Positions 29,062 through 38,206 of a DNA stretch of 64,000 nucleotides are shown here, in pieces. The notes under the pieces were generated by a model that was given only the letters and a program-made list of their open reading frames with translations, was not told the origin of the DNA and did no database searches. A program made the translations under genes and the position numbers. How positions within the stretch are numbered: position 1 is the first letter of the stretch; each line of letters opens with the position of its first letter. Source of the DNA: Marinilabilia salmonicolor JCM 21150 (GTDB lineage: Bacteria > Bacteroidota > Bacteroidia > Bacteroidales > Marinilabiliaceae); the NCBI RefSeq assembly GCF_000259075.1, contig NZ_AJKI01000021.1:1-64000 (forward strand), read 5' to 3'.

Positions 29062-29820
29062 ATGATAGGACAAGCGAAAAAAAAGTTGATTTCCTCACTT
29101 TCACAGAAAAAATATCGTGACAAGCATGGATTGTTTGTTGCTGAAGGGCCCAAACTTCTACACGACCTTTTGGAAGCAGGCATTCAAGCCGAAATGATCC
29201 TGACCACTGAAAATGTTCCACTACCTGAAACAAGGTCATCCGCAGTCACGGAAATTGTCACCGCTCAGGAACTAAAAAAAATCAGTTTCTTAAAGACGCC
29301 CCAAAATACTTTGGCAGTCTTTCGGATGCCATCCGTAAAATTTCACCCGGAGCAACTCAACAACCAGCTTTCTCTGGCACTCGATGGCATTCAGGATCCC
29401 GGAAATATGGGCACCATCATCCGCATGGCCGACTGGTTTGGGATTTCCACAATTGTCTGCAGCAAAGACACGGTGGATTGTTACAATCCGAAAGTCGTTC
29501 AGGCCTCCATGGGTGCCCTTGCCCGTGTTAGGGTAATTTACACAGACTTGCCCGCTTTTTGTCAGCAAGTTTCGTCCAACTCCGACCTGAAAACTTTTGG
29601 CACTTTCATGGATGGCGAGAACATATACGCCCTTGATTTGCCGTCATCGGGGATCATTGTAATGGGCAACGAAGGAAGTGGTATACGTCCGGAAACCGCA
29701 AAATATGTAACCCGAAAAATTGCCGTTCCATCATTCTCCAAAGGTGGGATGGAGTCATTGAATGTAGGTATTGCCGCAGCCATTGTTTGTTCTGAATTCA
29801 GACGGACTACCTTACTTTAA
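29062..29820 (+). CDS. TrmH-family RNA 2'-O-methyltransferase (SpoU)
   Basis: A 252-residue SPOUT methyltransferase. An N-terminal substrate-binding domain (KYRDKHGLFVAEGPKLLHDL) is followed by the knotted catalytic domain with motif 1 LDGIQDPGNMGTIIR (N115, R121), motif 2 MGNEGSGI (201-208) and motif 3 ESLNVGIAAAI (231-241). It probably uses SAM to methylate a ribose in rRNA or tRNA; the site is unknown. It is divergent from tamL, and its last 14 bases overlap the end of the convergent FAD oxidoreductase gene. Confidence 0.92.
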   Translation: MIGQAKKKLISSLSQKKYRDKHGLFVAEGPKLLHDLLEAGIQAEMILTTENVPLPETRSSAVTEIVTAQELKKISFLKTPQNTLAVFRMPSVKFHPEQLNNQLSLALDGIQDPGNMGTIIRMADWFGISTIVCSKDTVDCYNPKVVQASMGALARVRVIYTDLPAFCQQVSSNSDLKTFGTFMDGENIYALDLPSSGIIVMGNEGSGIRPETAKYVTRKIAVPSFSKGGMESLNVGIAAAIVCSEFRRTTLL

Positions 29821-31372
29821 TAAGTCGGGCAACAGCCATAGCACACTGTTCTCCGTCAAGAGCTGAGGAGGCGATGCCCCCTGCATATCCCGCTCCCTCG
29901 CCACATGGAAATAGTTTTTTAATACGCACATGCTCTAAAGTTTCCCGGTCACGCGGGATTCTTACCGGTGAAGAAGTCCTGGATTCAGTACCCAACACCA
30001 CTGCCTCCTCATCCAGAAAGCCACGGGCTCTTTTACCAAAAAATTTAAAACCTTCCTGCAAACGGCCGGAAATATGCTCAGGCAAAATAAAATGCAAAGG
30101 AGCAGAAATTGTACCCGGGACATAGGAACAATCGGGTAAGTCGTAAGAAAGTCTCTTTCCGACAAAATCGACCAATCGCTGTGCCGGAGCAATGACTCCC
30201 TGCCCACCGTTTACTGCACAAAGCCTTTCTACATCCTGCTGATGCTTCAGACCGGCCAAAGCACCATATTGCTGATGACCAGGAATATCTTCAGGTCTGA
30301 TTTCCACCACCATACCACTATTGGCAAAAGGTGAATTCCTTCCCGAAGGAGACATTCCGTTGACAACCATTTCATCGGCTCCGGTCATTGCAGGAACAAT
30401 AAATCCTCCCGGACACATACAAAAAGAATAGACGCCTCTTCCCTCTACCTGATGAGAAAAGCTATAAGATGCAGCAGGCAAATAACTTCCACGGCCCTCG
30501 GGTGTATGATACTGGATTTGATCAATCAGCTCCTGTGGATGTTCCACCCGCACTCCCATAGCCCATGTTTTAGCTTCCAATTCAATGCCTTTTTCATCAA
30601 GCAACCAATAAATATCCTTTGCTGAGTGACCAGTGGCGAGTATCACTGCCTTTGCGGTGATCTTTTTCCCATCAGCAATCTGCACTCCCACTATTTCATC
30701 TCCCTGAAGAATAAAATCGATAACCCGCTCATTGAAAAGAAATTCACCCCCCGAAGAAATAATAGTTTCCCGGATATTCCGGATTACACGGGGCAACCGA
30801 TCGGTTCCGATATGAGGATGTGCCTCAATCAGGATATCATCTGCAGCCCCATGAAAATGCATAATCTCCAGAAATTCGCGAAAATTTCCCCTTTTTTTAC
30901 TTCGGGTATATAGCTTACCATCAGAAAATGTGCCGGCGCCACCTTCTCCAAAAGCATAATTTGAATCTTCGTTAAGTTCCTCATTCCTGTTGAGAAGCGC
31001 AATATCTTTTTTCCTTTCAGACACCTCTTTACCGCGTTCTATAACGATGGGTTTAAAACCAAGTTCTATCAGCTTCAGCGCAGCAAACAAACCTCCGGGA
31101 CCAGCTCCTACGACAATTACCTCAGGAGCATTGGTTGCATTGGGCCAGTGAAAAGAGCGGGGCTGATGGGCAGGCATGGGTTCTCCGGTCCATACTTCCA
31201 CGTGCACCTGCACCATCACCTGCTTCTGCCGTGCATCTATGGATCTGCGAATTACCCTCAAACCGGTTATTTTGCCGGGAGAAATTTTCATCTTCCGGGC
31301 AGCAATATTCTTAAAGGATTCCTCCTGGGACGCCTGTTCGGGCGTAAGTCGTAAAGCTACTTCCTGCTTCAT
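29807..31372 (-). CDS. FAD-dependent oxidoreductase (COG2509 type)
   Basis: A 521-residue flavoprotein. A short N-terminal alpha/beta domain (1-80) precedes the Rossmann motif VIVVGAGPGGLFAAL (85-99). FGEGGAGTFSDGKLYTR and the C-terminal FPCGEGAGYAGGIASSALDG are typical of COG2509, whose members are annotated as uncharacterised FAD-dependent dehydrogenases. The substrate is unknown. The start is ATG at 31372. Its 3' end overlaps the TrmH-like gene tail to tail by 14 bases. Confidence 0.88.
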   Translation of the reverse strand: MKQEVALRLTPEQASQEESFKNIAARKMKISPGKITGLRVIRRSIDARQKQVMVQVHVEVWTGEPMPAHQPRSFHWPNATNAPEVIVVGAGPGGLFAALKLIELGFKPIVIERGKEVSERKKDIALLNRNEELNEDSNYAFGEGGAGTFSDGKLYTRSKKRGNFREFLEIMHFHGAADDILIEAHPHIGTDRLPRVIRNIRETIISSGGEFLFNERVIDFILQGDEIVGVQIADGKKITAKAVILATGHSAKDIYWLLDEKGIELEAKTWAMGVRVEHPQELIDQIQYHTPEGRGSYLPAASYSFSHQVEGRGVYSFCMCPGGFIVPAMTGADEMVVNGMSPSGRNSPFANSGMVVEIRPEDIPGHQQYGALAGLKHQQDVERLCAVNGGQGVIAPAQRLVDFVGKRLSYDLPDCSYVPGTISAPLHFILPEHISGRLQEGFKFFGKRARGFLDEEAVVLGTESRTSSPVRIPRDRETLEHVRIKKLFPCGEGAGYAGGIASSALDGEQCAMAVARLIKVR

Positions 31373-31377
31373 TATAT

Positions 31378-31447
31378 CTGAGTTCTGAGTTTTGTGTTTT
31401 GTGTCCAGGGTTCTGAGTTTTGTGGTCAGGCTTCTGAGTCGGAGGCT
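31378..31447. repeat. Degenerate tandem repeat upstream of the FAD oxidoreductase
   Basis: Units like TTCTGAGTTTTGTG recur three to four times with variation, just before the oxidoreductase start and after the porT end. Similar low-complexity tracts with other units flank genes at 36872, 42019 and 61836. No coding potential is seen. Confidence 0.6.
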
Positions 31448-31561
31448 TTAAATCATTGGTGTACGGCTATAACGTTGAGATTGATTTGCTGGGTTACCAA
31501 TAACAGATTTTTGCAACAAACAGAAATTCAAATCATCTGCAAAGATATGGAGATCCAATAA

Positions 31562-32308
31562 TCATTCAAAGTAAAAAGAAAATACAAAAAGACGTGAAGA
31601 GAGTCTGTCGAGGACATCAGTGAAATAAACATCTTCGGGTTCTCCTGTTCCCTCAGGATTCAGCACATTTCGCAAACCAACCGAAAGTTTTACTTCTGTA
31701 GATAGTCTGAAGTAGTTAAGATACATATCTACACCGGCTCCAACTTCCAGATACAAATCATTGGATCTTAAGCTGAGGCCATCATTTTCCGTTTTGGCCA
31801 AATCGATGCGGGGATTGATACCACCGATGACATAAGGCTTAAAGTTGGTCATCCGGTCGCCACTAAACTTCAGCAAAAGGGGAAACTCCAGAAAAGTAGA
31901 TTTGATTTCCAGTGGCACCTCCTCTGCTTCTCCATCCTGAATGTATAAGAGATCGCGCTGTCCGAAACTAATTCCGGGCAGAAAACGCAAATTCAGATTT
32001 TTATTGATACGCAAACTGGTAACAATACCAATATTCACCCCCGGATTGAGACTAACCACTTCGGCATACCGATTCTCAAAGCCTTCAGGACGATCAGCCG
32101 GCATCTTATGGCGAACTTTAAAATCCATAGCATTAAGTCCGATAAGAAAGCCAAAATGAAGTGGCTTATAGTCAAAGGCAGGCAGGTTCGGAACCTTTTT
32201 CTTGTTCTCGACTTGAGAAAAAGCAGGTATTTGGAGAACCAAAAAACAAATAAAAAATGCAAACAGTCTCAATGGCCAATGATTTTTCAGCCTAACGAAA
32301 AAAACCAT
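31562..32308 (-). CDS. porT: PorT-like outer-membrane beta-barrel protein (type IX secretion)
   Basis: A 248-residue protein with a signal peptide (FFICFLVLQIPAFSQ) and an eight-stranded-barrel-like pattern of alternating strands ending in aromatic FVFSFYFE. The region FLPGISFGQRDLLY and YVIGGINPRIDLA fits the PorT family, needed for type IX secretion and gliding in Bacteroidota. Its position directly behind menG/ubiE (13-base gap) is a conserved linkage I recall from the phylum and supports the call. The start is ATG at 32308, since the 54 upstream codons of the open frame overlap ubiE. Confidence 0.78.
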   Translation of the reverse strand: MVFFVRLKNHWPLRLFAFFICFLVLQIPAFSQVENKKKVPNLPAFDYKPLHFGFLIGLNAMDFKVRHKMPADRPEGFENRYAEVVSLNPGVNIGIVTSLRINKNLNLRFLPGISFGQRDLLYIQDGEAEEVPLEIKSTFLEFPLLLKFSGDRMTNFKPYVIGGINPRIDLAKTENDGLSLRSNDLYLEVGAGVDMYLNYFRLSTEVKLSVGLRNVLNPEGTGEPEDVYFTDVLDRLSSRLFVFSFYFE

Positions 32309-32321
32309 CAGATTATTGCGT

Positions 32322-33044
32322 TTACTTTTTAACAGACACATAAATGGTGGCAATTCCAAAAGTTTGGGGAATTGATTTTTCGGGTTCCAGTCCGGCAGCC
32401 CGAAGTTCATTTTCAAACTCCATTCCTTCAGGAAACTGAAGTACAGACGCCGGGAGGTACCTGTAGGCATCTTTATCCTTAGATATTAGCCCTCCCCACC
32501 AGGGTAAAATACGGGTAAAATAAAAATGATACAACTGCTTAAACGGGAAAGAGGCAGGTTTGGAAAACTCCAATACAATGAGTTTCCCGCCGGGACGAAG
32601 CACTCTTTGCATTTCGGAAAGTCCTTTGCTCAGATTTTCGAAATTGCGCACCCCAAAAGCGACCGTTACCGCATCAAAGAAATTACTCTCGAAAGGGAGA
32701 TTTTCGGAGTCTGCTTCCTTAAGAGTTATGGTCATATGAAGTCTTTTTTGCTGAATTTTCTTTTGTGCAAACTCCAGCATCTGGGGTGAAAGATCGACAC
32801 CATAGACTTCAACAGGATCAATTTTACATATTTCTATTGCCAGATCTCCGGTTCCGGTGGCCACATCCAAAATAATGGGAGCCTGCAGTCCTTTCAATAA
32901 TTTCACCACATTTTTTCGCCAGATGCGGTCAATTCCAAAGGAAAGTAACCTGTTGAGCAGGTCGTAACGAGGCGCTATACGGTCAAACATGGAACGAACC
33001 TGTTCCTTTTTGCTGCCATCAATATTTTGATATGGTTTTATCAT
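32322..33044 (-). CDS. ubiE: Demethylmenaquinone methyltransferase (MenG/UbiE)
   Basis: A 240-residue class I SAM methyltransferase for the last step of menaquinone synthesis. Motifs: MFDRIAPRYDLLNRLLSFG (family signature 1), ILDVATGTGDLAIEI (SAM loop), VYGVDLSPQML and FGVRNFENLSKGLSEMQRVL (signature 2). Bacteroidota make menaquinone, not ubiquinone, so the MenG activity is the relevant one. It precedes porT by 13 bases in the same operon. Confidence 0.95.
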   Translation of the reverse strand: MIKPYQNIDGSKKEQVRSMFDRIAPRYDLLNRLLSFGIDRIWRKNVVKLLKGLQAPIILDVATGTGDLAIEICKIDPVEVYGVDLSPQMLEFAQKKIQQKRLHMTITLKEADSENLPFESNFFDAVTVAFGVRNFENLSKGLSEMQRVLRPGGKLIVLEFSKPASFPFKQLYHFYFTRILPWWGGLISKDKDAYRYLPASVLQFPEGMEFENELRAAGLEPEKSIPQTFGIATIYVSVKK

Positions 33045-33063
33045 TTGTGAAAATTATATTGGT

Positions 33064-33092
33064 CAAAAATACAAACCTTTTTGATACATCAA
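33064..33092 (-). promoter_or_regulatory. Promoter of ubiE-porT
   Basis: On the minus strand TTG (33092-33090) and TATTTTTG (33071-33064) are separated by 18 bases. The predicted start lies about 13 bases before the ubiE ATG at 33044. Confidence 0.5.
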
Positions 33093-33104
33093 TACAAAAG
33101 AACA

Positions 33105-33143
33105 GGAAGACTGCCCAAGATGTTTTTCAATCGGCAATCTTCC
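33105..33143 (-). terminator. Hairpin downstream of purL
   Basis: GGAAGACTGCC (33105-33115) pairs with GGCAATCTTCC (33133-33143) except for one central mismatch. On the minus strand it is followed by TGTTCTTTTG, a poor T run. It lies about 290 bases past the purL stop and just upstream of the ubiE promoter; termination is possible but not certain. Confidence 0.45.
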
Positions 33144-33246
33144 TGAAGATTTTTTATGGTATCTGCTATTGCAATCTAATACAATTTCCTGAATACACTA
33201 CTTAGTGCCCGTCTATAAAGTCGGGAAAGTTTGTAAAAAGCCATGT

Positions 33247-33388
33247 GTCTGGTCAGAAAGTGCCAGTTGCAAAGCATGCCCCGATTTTTTTTCGGGGGCT
33301 TGTGAAGCCGCCAAAAACGGAGTTTACTTTGGTAAATGAGTATTTTGGTGGCAAGCGTAACGCAGCAAGTGGTACTTTATGGACAGAC
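33247..33388. repeat. 142-base inverted-repeat element with repeat copy 2 inside
   Basis: Ends 33247-33270 and 33365-33388 are complementary at about 19 of 24 positions. Inside are a GC-rich hairpin (GCCCCGA at 33278-33284 with TCGGGGGC at 33292-33299) and the sequence 33333-33378 shared with the left edge of the window. There is no open frame and no clear target duplication. It looks like a nonautonomous, MITE-like or REP-like intergenic element in the purL-ubiE gap. Confidence 0.6.
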
Positions 33389-33435
33389 TCTACGTAGATT
33401 CTGACAGATACAAATATTGCAATACATCCATGGAA

Positions 33436-35667
33436 TTACACTTTCCCTTCAGCCCACCATTTCAGTCTGTTTTCAAATTTGGCTTTAATTTCTTCCACAA
33501 AACCATAAGATTCATCATCCACCCTTATTTCTCCCTTTGTAACATGCCCCAAAATAGAGAATGGCATATCCCTTTCCATCATGAAATCCACAAAGTCATC
33601 CTGTTTTTCCGGAGAAATAGAGACGATGACACGCCCCTGAGATTCACCAAACAGAAATGCATCACGCCGCACTTCAGCATCAGAAGTGATATCAAAACCA
33701 TAATTGAGCGGAATTCCTGATTCCAAAAGGGTAAAAAAGAGTCCTCCATTGGAAACATCATGAATAGATCGGGCCAGCTTGTGATCCACTATATCACTGA
33801 TAACAATCTGAAGTTTTTTCTCCTCTTCAAGATTAAAGTAGGGAGGCAATGAAACATCCACCCCATGCACAGTCCGAAGGTACTCCGATCCATTAACATC
33901 ATCACGTGAACGGCCCACAAGGAAAATCATATCCCCCTTATGCTTAAAAGACAAAGTCGTATGTTTATCCACATCTTTAAGTACTCCTACCATTCCAATT
34001 ACAGGAGATGGAATAACAGGAATAATCTGACCTTCAACCGAACGTTGATTGTAAAAACTTACGTTACCACTGACCACCGGGATATCAAAAAATCTGCACG
34101 CATCAGCCAATCCTTTAACAGAATCCACAAAATCGGCATAGGCTTCGGGATCATATGGATTTCCAAAGTTTAAGCAGTCAGAAACAGCCAATGGGACACC
34201 GCCTCCGCAAACAATATTCCGCATAGCTTCGGCAAGTGATATCCGGGCACCATTAAAGGGGTCTGAGGTAAAATAAGAAGGATTGCTATCGACGGTTGCA
34301 AGGAGTGCTTTATTGTTGGTACCCAATTCAATAATTCCCGCATCGGAAGGGAACTTGGTACTTGCAGATTCTTTGCGCAAAGTTTTTGAAAACTTACGGG
34401 TCAACCACTTTTTGGAGACAACATTGAGTGATTTAAGCATTGTTTCGACTACAGCCGGATAATGATCAGGCTCGGTCAGGTCATCCACTCTTATCGATTG
34501 GGGAAGTTTCCTTTCTGCAGCAGTTTCCCGTTCATAAACAGGTGCCAATTCGGCAAGACCAAGATATTTAACCGGGAATTCTATTTCCGGAGATCCGTTG
34601 ATGCCACACTTGAGCATCTGTGAGTCATTTACGGTTCCTATAATGCCCAAGGTAAGTTCTCCCTCCTCAACAAATTGGCGAACTTTAGTTTCATTTTCAG
34701 GAGTAATACAAACAAGCATTCTACCCCAGGTTTCAGAAATCAGGATTTCACGAAGGGTCATATCTTTATCCCGTAACGGCACCTGATCGGCATTGAATTC
34801 AACCCCGCTATTTCCTCTGGCAGCCATTTCGGTAAGAGCACCCACAATACCCTGCGCTCCGATTGTCTGCACGCCTACCACCAGTTTTCCGGCAATAAGC
34901 TTTTTCAACACTTTATAGAGATGCTTTTCAGACTCTATATCCCGCATCTGTTCAAGGGAAAGGCTTTTGGTTTCACCATCAGAAATTTTATCAGCGACAA
35001 AAGCGTCATTGTCAATACCATCGCGACCGGTTGGAACACCAATTACCGCCACAAGATTTCCGGCACCACGGGCAACTGCGGAAACCAGTTCATCTTTCTC
35101 CGCAATGCCAATAGACATGGTATTGACAATAGGGTTTGTATTAAAAGCTTCACAAAAGAACACTTCACCTCCTATAACCGGTGTCCCAAACCCTTTCTCA
35201 AAATCAGCAATCCCGTTAACCACTTCATCAAAGAGCCATCGAGCGGTATCTCTGTCTGACTTACCAAAGCGCAAAGAGTTGAGCAAAGCCACAGGTTTTG
35301 CTCCCATGGAAAAAATATCGCGATTGACGACACGCATACCCGTTGAAGCTCCCAGGCGAGGCTGAACGGCACATGGATGATTGTGTGATTCAAGCTTAAA
35401 CACAGCAACCTGTCCGTCGCCAATATCAACAACACCAGCACTTTCCTGTCCTGCCTCCACCAAAACATTCCGATTTTTTGTAGGCAATAATTCCAGCCAC
35501 TTCCGGGAGTTTTTATAACTGGCATGTTCCGACCAAAGGATGGAGAAAAGCTCCAATTCCAGTTTATTGGGAACACGTCCAAGAATTGACTCAATTTTTT
35601 CGAATTCCTCAGAAGTCATATTCAACAACTCCGCATCGGCAATTGTAGATAGATCTTTATGGTTCAT
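33436..35667 (-). CDS. purL: Phosphoribosylformylglycinamidine synthase, small-type PurL
   Basis: A 743-residue ATP-dependent enzyme of purine synthesis (FGAR to FGAM). The active-site segment ESHNHPCAVQPRLGASTGM and VNRDIFSMGAKPVA, then VSFYNQR and the final SQGRVIVS, fit PurL. It lacks the N-terminal PurS-like and C-terminal glutaminase domains of the large one-chain PurL, so PurS and PurQ must be encoded elsewhere. The start is ATG at 35667; a TTG at 35718 would add 17 residues. Confidence 0.93.
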   Translation of the reverse strand: MNHKDLSTIADAELLNMTSEEFEKIESILGRVPNKLELELFSILWSEHASYKNSRKWLELLPTKNRNVLVEAGQESAGVVDIGDGQVAVFKLESHNHPCAVQPRLGASTGMRVVNRDIFSMGAKPVALLNSLRFGKSDRDTARWLFDEVVNGIADFEKGFGTPVIGGEVFFCEAFNTNPIVNTMSIGIAEKDELVSAVARGAGNLVAVIGVPTGRDGIDNDAFVADKISDGETKSLSLEQMRDIESEKHLYKVLKKLIAGKLVVGVQTIGAQGIVGALTEMAARGNSGVEFNADQVPLRDKDMTLREILISETWGRMLVCITPENETKVRQFVEEGELTLGIIGTVNDSQMLKCGINGSPEIEFPVKYLGLAELAPVYERETAAERKLPQSIRVDDLTEPDHYPAVVETMLKSLNVVSKKWLTRKFSKTLRKESASTKFPSDAGIIELGTNNKALLATVDSNPSYFTSDPFNGARISLAEAMRNIVCGGGVPLAVSDCLNFGNPYDPEAYADFVDSVKGLADACRFFDIPVVSGNVSFYNQRSVEGQIIPVIPSPVIGMVGVLKDVDKHTTLSFKHKGDMIFLVGRSRDDVNGSEYLRTVHGVDVSLPPYFNLEEEKKLQIVISDIVDHKLARSIHDVSNGGLFFTLLESGIPLNYGFDITSDAEVRRDAFLFGESQGRVIVSISPEKQDDFVDFMMERDMPFSILGHVTKGEIRVDDESYGFVEEIKAKFENRLKWWAEGKV

Positions 35668-36110
35668 AGAATACAGATTTTTCAGATTTTTGAAGGTTGG
35701 GCTTGTTAAAGTTAGCAAAACATTCAGAAATTTTATAATGACGGTGCGATTTAATTCTTAAAATTTCACACCAACAAAGCAGCCGATGGACACAGTCTTT
35801 ACACCAAAAGGGATACTTTGTTGTATCAATCGGGGGATCAAACTATTAACGACCAGTCCTATCCATAAATCGATTCATATTCTTTACCCCATGCCCTTCA
35901 AGGAATAAAAACTTTTTAAAAATTGGTATCTTTGATACTTAACCGACCTTACACATAAGTCTGGTAAGGTGTAAACAGGCTGAAAGCCTGAGAACAATAC
36001 CCCAGGGCAACGTCCCGGGCTATTGCTCAAATACTTTCCGCCTGTTAAAAGCACAACCTCCCATTTGAAAGGACTGATTAATCCACAAATAATTTTAAAC
36101 TATTACCAAT
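35668..36110. other. Gene-free stretch between purL and the SDR gene
   Basis: These 443 bases separate divergent genes. I find no gene. A TATCTTTG -7-like box for the plus strand lies at 35927-35934, without a matching -33 box. The right third holds two GC-rich stem-loops (35975-36030), entered separately. The rest is unremarkable AT-rich sequence. Confidence 0.6.
35975..36030. repeat. Double stem-loop intergenic element
   Basis: CAGGCTGAAAGCCTG (35976-35990) forms a short hairpin. It is followed by a second stem-loop in which ACAATACCCCAGGG pairs imperfectly with TCCCGGGCTATTG around GCAACG. This AGGCTGAAAGCCT plus CCCAGGGCAACG-type pairing is the look of a dispersed repeat family I recall from Bacteroidota intergenic DNA. 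Function unknown. Confidence 0.5.
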
Positions 36111-36869
36111 ATGAAAAAAATTGCTTTAGTAACAGGTGCTTCTTCAGGAATAGGAAAAGCCTGCGCTGCAATGCTGGCGCGGAACGGATACAACCTCATC
36201 ATCACCGGAAGGCGAGGAAACCGACTGAACGAACTGGCCCAAAAGCTAAACAACAATAACATAGAAGTTAAGACGCTGGTTTTTGACGTTCGCAATAAAG
36301 ATGAAGTGGAGCGTGCTATAAAGTCTTTACCGGAAGAATGGAACACTCCTGAAATTCTCATCAACAATGCAGGTCTGGCAGCGGGGGCTGATCCTATTCA
36401 GGATGGAGATTGGAACGACTGGGAGCAGATGATTGACACCAATGTAAAAGGCCTGCTTGCTGTCAGCAAAGCCATTATGCCTGAAATGATCAAAAGAAAA
36501 CATGGGCACATCATAAACGTCAGTTCCATTGCCGGATCAGAAGTATATGCCAATGGCAATGTATATTGTGCCTCGAAACATGCAGTACACGCCATTACCA
36601 AAGGTATGCGGATTGATCTGTTACCACATAATATTAAAGTATCCTCCATTTCACCAGGGATGGTAGAAACAGAATTCTCGATTGTACGATATCATGGCGA
36701 CAAAGAAAAAGCCGACAAAGTTTATAAAGGACTGACCCCGCTTTACGCTGAAGATGTGGCCGATGCCGTAGAATTTATGATTTCCCGTCCGGCGCACGTC
36801 AATGTGAACGATATGCTGCTCATGCCAACCGCGCAGGCAAGTGCAGTTTACAATCACAGAGAGGGGTAA
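36111..36869 (+). CDS. Short-chain dehydrogenase/reductase, YdfG-like
   Basis: A 252-residue NAD(P)-dependent oxidoreductase. TGASSGIG (8-15) binds the cofactor, NNAG is at 85-88, and the catalytic residues are S139, Y152 and K156. An RR pair after the second strand (TGRRGNRL) favours NADPH. The overall pattern, including SSIAGSEVYANGNVYCASKH, resembles E. coli YdfG, a 3-hydroxy acid/serine dehydrogenase, but the substrate here is not proven. It converges on the serpin gene. Confidence 0.88.
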   Translation: MKKIALVTGASSGIGKACAAMLARNGYNLIITGRRGNRLNELAQKLNNNNIEVKTLVFDVRNKDEVERAIKSLPEEWNTPEILINNAGLAAGADPIQDGDWNDWEQMIDTNVKGLLAVSKAIMPEMIKRKHGHIINVSSIAGSEVYANGNVYCASKHAVHAITKGMRIDLLPHNIKVSSISPGMVETEFSIVRYHGDKEKADKVYKGLTPLYAEDVADAVEFMISRPAHVNVNDMLLMPTAQASAVYNHREG

Positions 36870-36871
36870 AA

Positions 36872-36906
36872 GGGCTGAGGAATGAGGGTTGAGGGTTGAG
36901 GCTTGA
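36872..36906. repeat. Degenerate tandem repeat (GAGGGTT units)
   Basis: Units of about seven bases, GAGGGTT and variants, recur four to five times in the 57-base gap between the SDR and serpin stop codons. No terminator hairpin is seen here. Confidence 0.55.
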
Positions 36907-36926
36907 TAAAAGGCTCTGCCCAAGTA

Positions 36927-38144
36927 TTACAAGGGATTCTCAATTTTTCCGGAAAAGAGAATGGCCCCGCTTTGTTCTTCAGCAATGGCAAAGAAGAATG
37001 GTCGATCTACTCTGAACACCGGCAATTCAGGCCCAACAGAGGTAACAACCATTCCCACACTGGTTGCAGCAGCTGCTTCTGTTCCCTCCTCGTCCACCTT
37101 GATATATGTTTTATGATTGACTTTATCAATGCAAGCAGGAGCATCAATCATATTGGAAAAATCGGCCAGAGAGGGAGAGAAAGGAAGCTCCATTCCCATA
37201 TTTACAAGACTTGTATTCAGGAGATACTTACATTCAACCTCGAAACGAGGCAGAAAAACCTTAAGGTTTCGTTCAGTCATACTCCCTAATACGGAGTTCC
37301 ATTTTTCGGAAGTCATATTCTCTATCAATTGGTCAACAGTCCTATCCTCCTCAGGAAGTGCAATAACCATATAAAAAGAACCGTTGCCATAAGGAAGTTT
37401 CAGTGCCTGCAGGTCATCATTTTTATGATACTGCAGGTCATTTTCCTGGCTCATCATAGACACCTGAGCTACAGAACCATCAGACAAAAAGAAGTCTTCA
37501 TCCCTGGTATCTGATTTGTCAAATTGATATTGCCATTTTCCAAGAAAATAGACAGCATTTACCAGGAACATATATTGCTGGTCACTAATCTCATCGATAA
37601 TAGTGGGGATTTTACCATGGGTTTTATCATTTACCCAGTTATTGATTCGCTCCTTAGCAGCCTCTTTATCTGAAAAATCCACACCACTGAAAGCTGCATT
37701 ATAAAACTCTTTAACAGTCTCACTAAACTCGTGCTTTGCCGGCAGGTCCTTCTTATACCACACAGAGTTGGCAATTTCCAACTCCACTTTGGAATCAGTC
37801 GATTGCAATACTTCGCGGATATTTTTAAAGGATTGGTTCATTGTTTCCACATCTCCAAAATCCATAACCCCAACCATCTGGTCGAGTGTTTGACCGGCAG
37901 CACCGTTGGTGGTCATCCCCAAAGCCTGAGCAACGCTTAGTGACGAAATCACCACATTCTCGCCTTCATTAGCCTCAGAATTAACAGTCTCCAAAAGTTC
38001 CCAGCCAAACCGATCAGTTGCCTCCAGAACTTCCAGCGACTTGAGATCAAAATCCTTTTTAACCGGTTCTTCGTCGTTATTGAACAAACTGCAACCAAAC
38101 AAACCTGCAAGCAATAACACAGCAATGGATTTAGCTATCATCAT
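36927..38144 (-). CDS. Lipoprotein serpin (serine protease inhibitor)
   Basis: A 405-residue protein with a lipoprotein signal (LAGLFGCS, C18) and a full-length serpin fold. Typical are NPF-like NVVISSLSVAQAL, the NAVYFLGKW shutter region and the C-terminal RPFFFAIAEEQSGAILFSG. The hinge of the reactive loop reads VDEEGTEAAAAT, small residues as required for an inhibitory serpin. The P1 residue is uncertain because the loop is a few residues longer than in alpha-1-antitrypsin; it lies near VVTSVG. It is probably displayed on the cell surface or in the periplasm. Serpins are sporadic in bacteria. Confidence 0.93.
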   Translation of the reverse strand: MMIAKSIAVLLLAGLFGCSLFNNDEEPVKKDFDLKSLEVLEATDRFGWELLETVNSEANEGENVVISSLSVAQALGMTTNGAAGQTLDQMVGVMDFGDVETMNQSFKNIREVLQSTDSKVELEIANSVWYKKDLPAKHEFSETVKEFYNAAFSGVDFSDKEAAKERINNWVNDKTHGKIPTIIDEISDQQYMFLVNAVYFLGKWQYQFDKSDTRDEDFFLSDGSVAQVSMMSQENDLQYHKNDDLQALKLPYGNGSFYMVIALPEEDRTVDQLIENMTSEKWNSVLGSMTERNLKVFLPRFEVECKYLLNTSLVNMGMELPFSPSLADFSNMIDAPACIDKVNHKTYIKVDEEGTEAAAATSVGMVVTSVGPELPVFRVDRPFFFAIAEEQSGAILFSGKIENPL

Positions 38145-38206
38145 AATAATGGCTATTAAATTAGAAATTGAGTAAGAAGAATATCATTCATTAGATGCAA
38201 GAAAAA

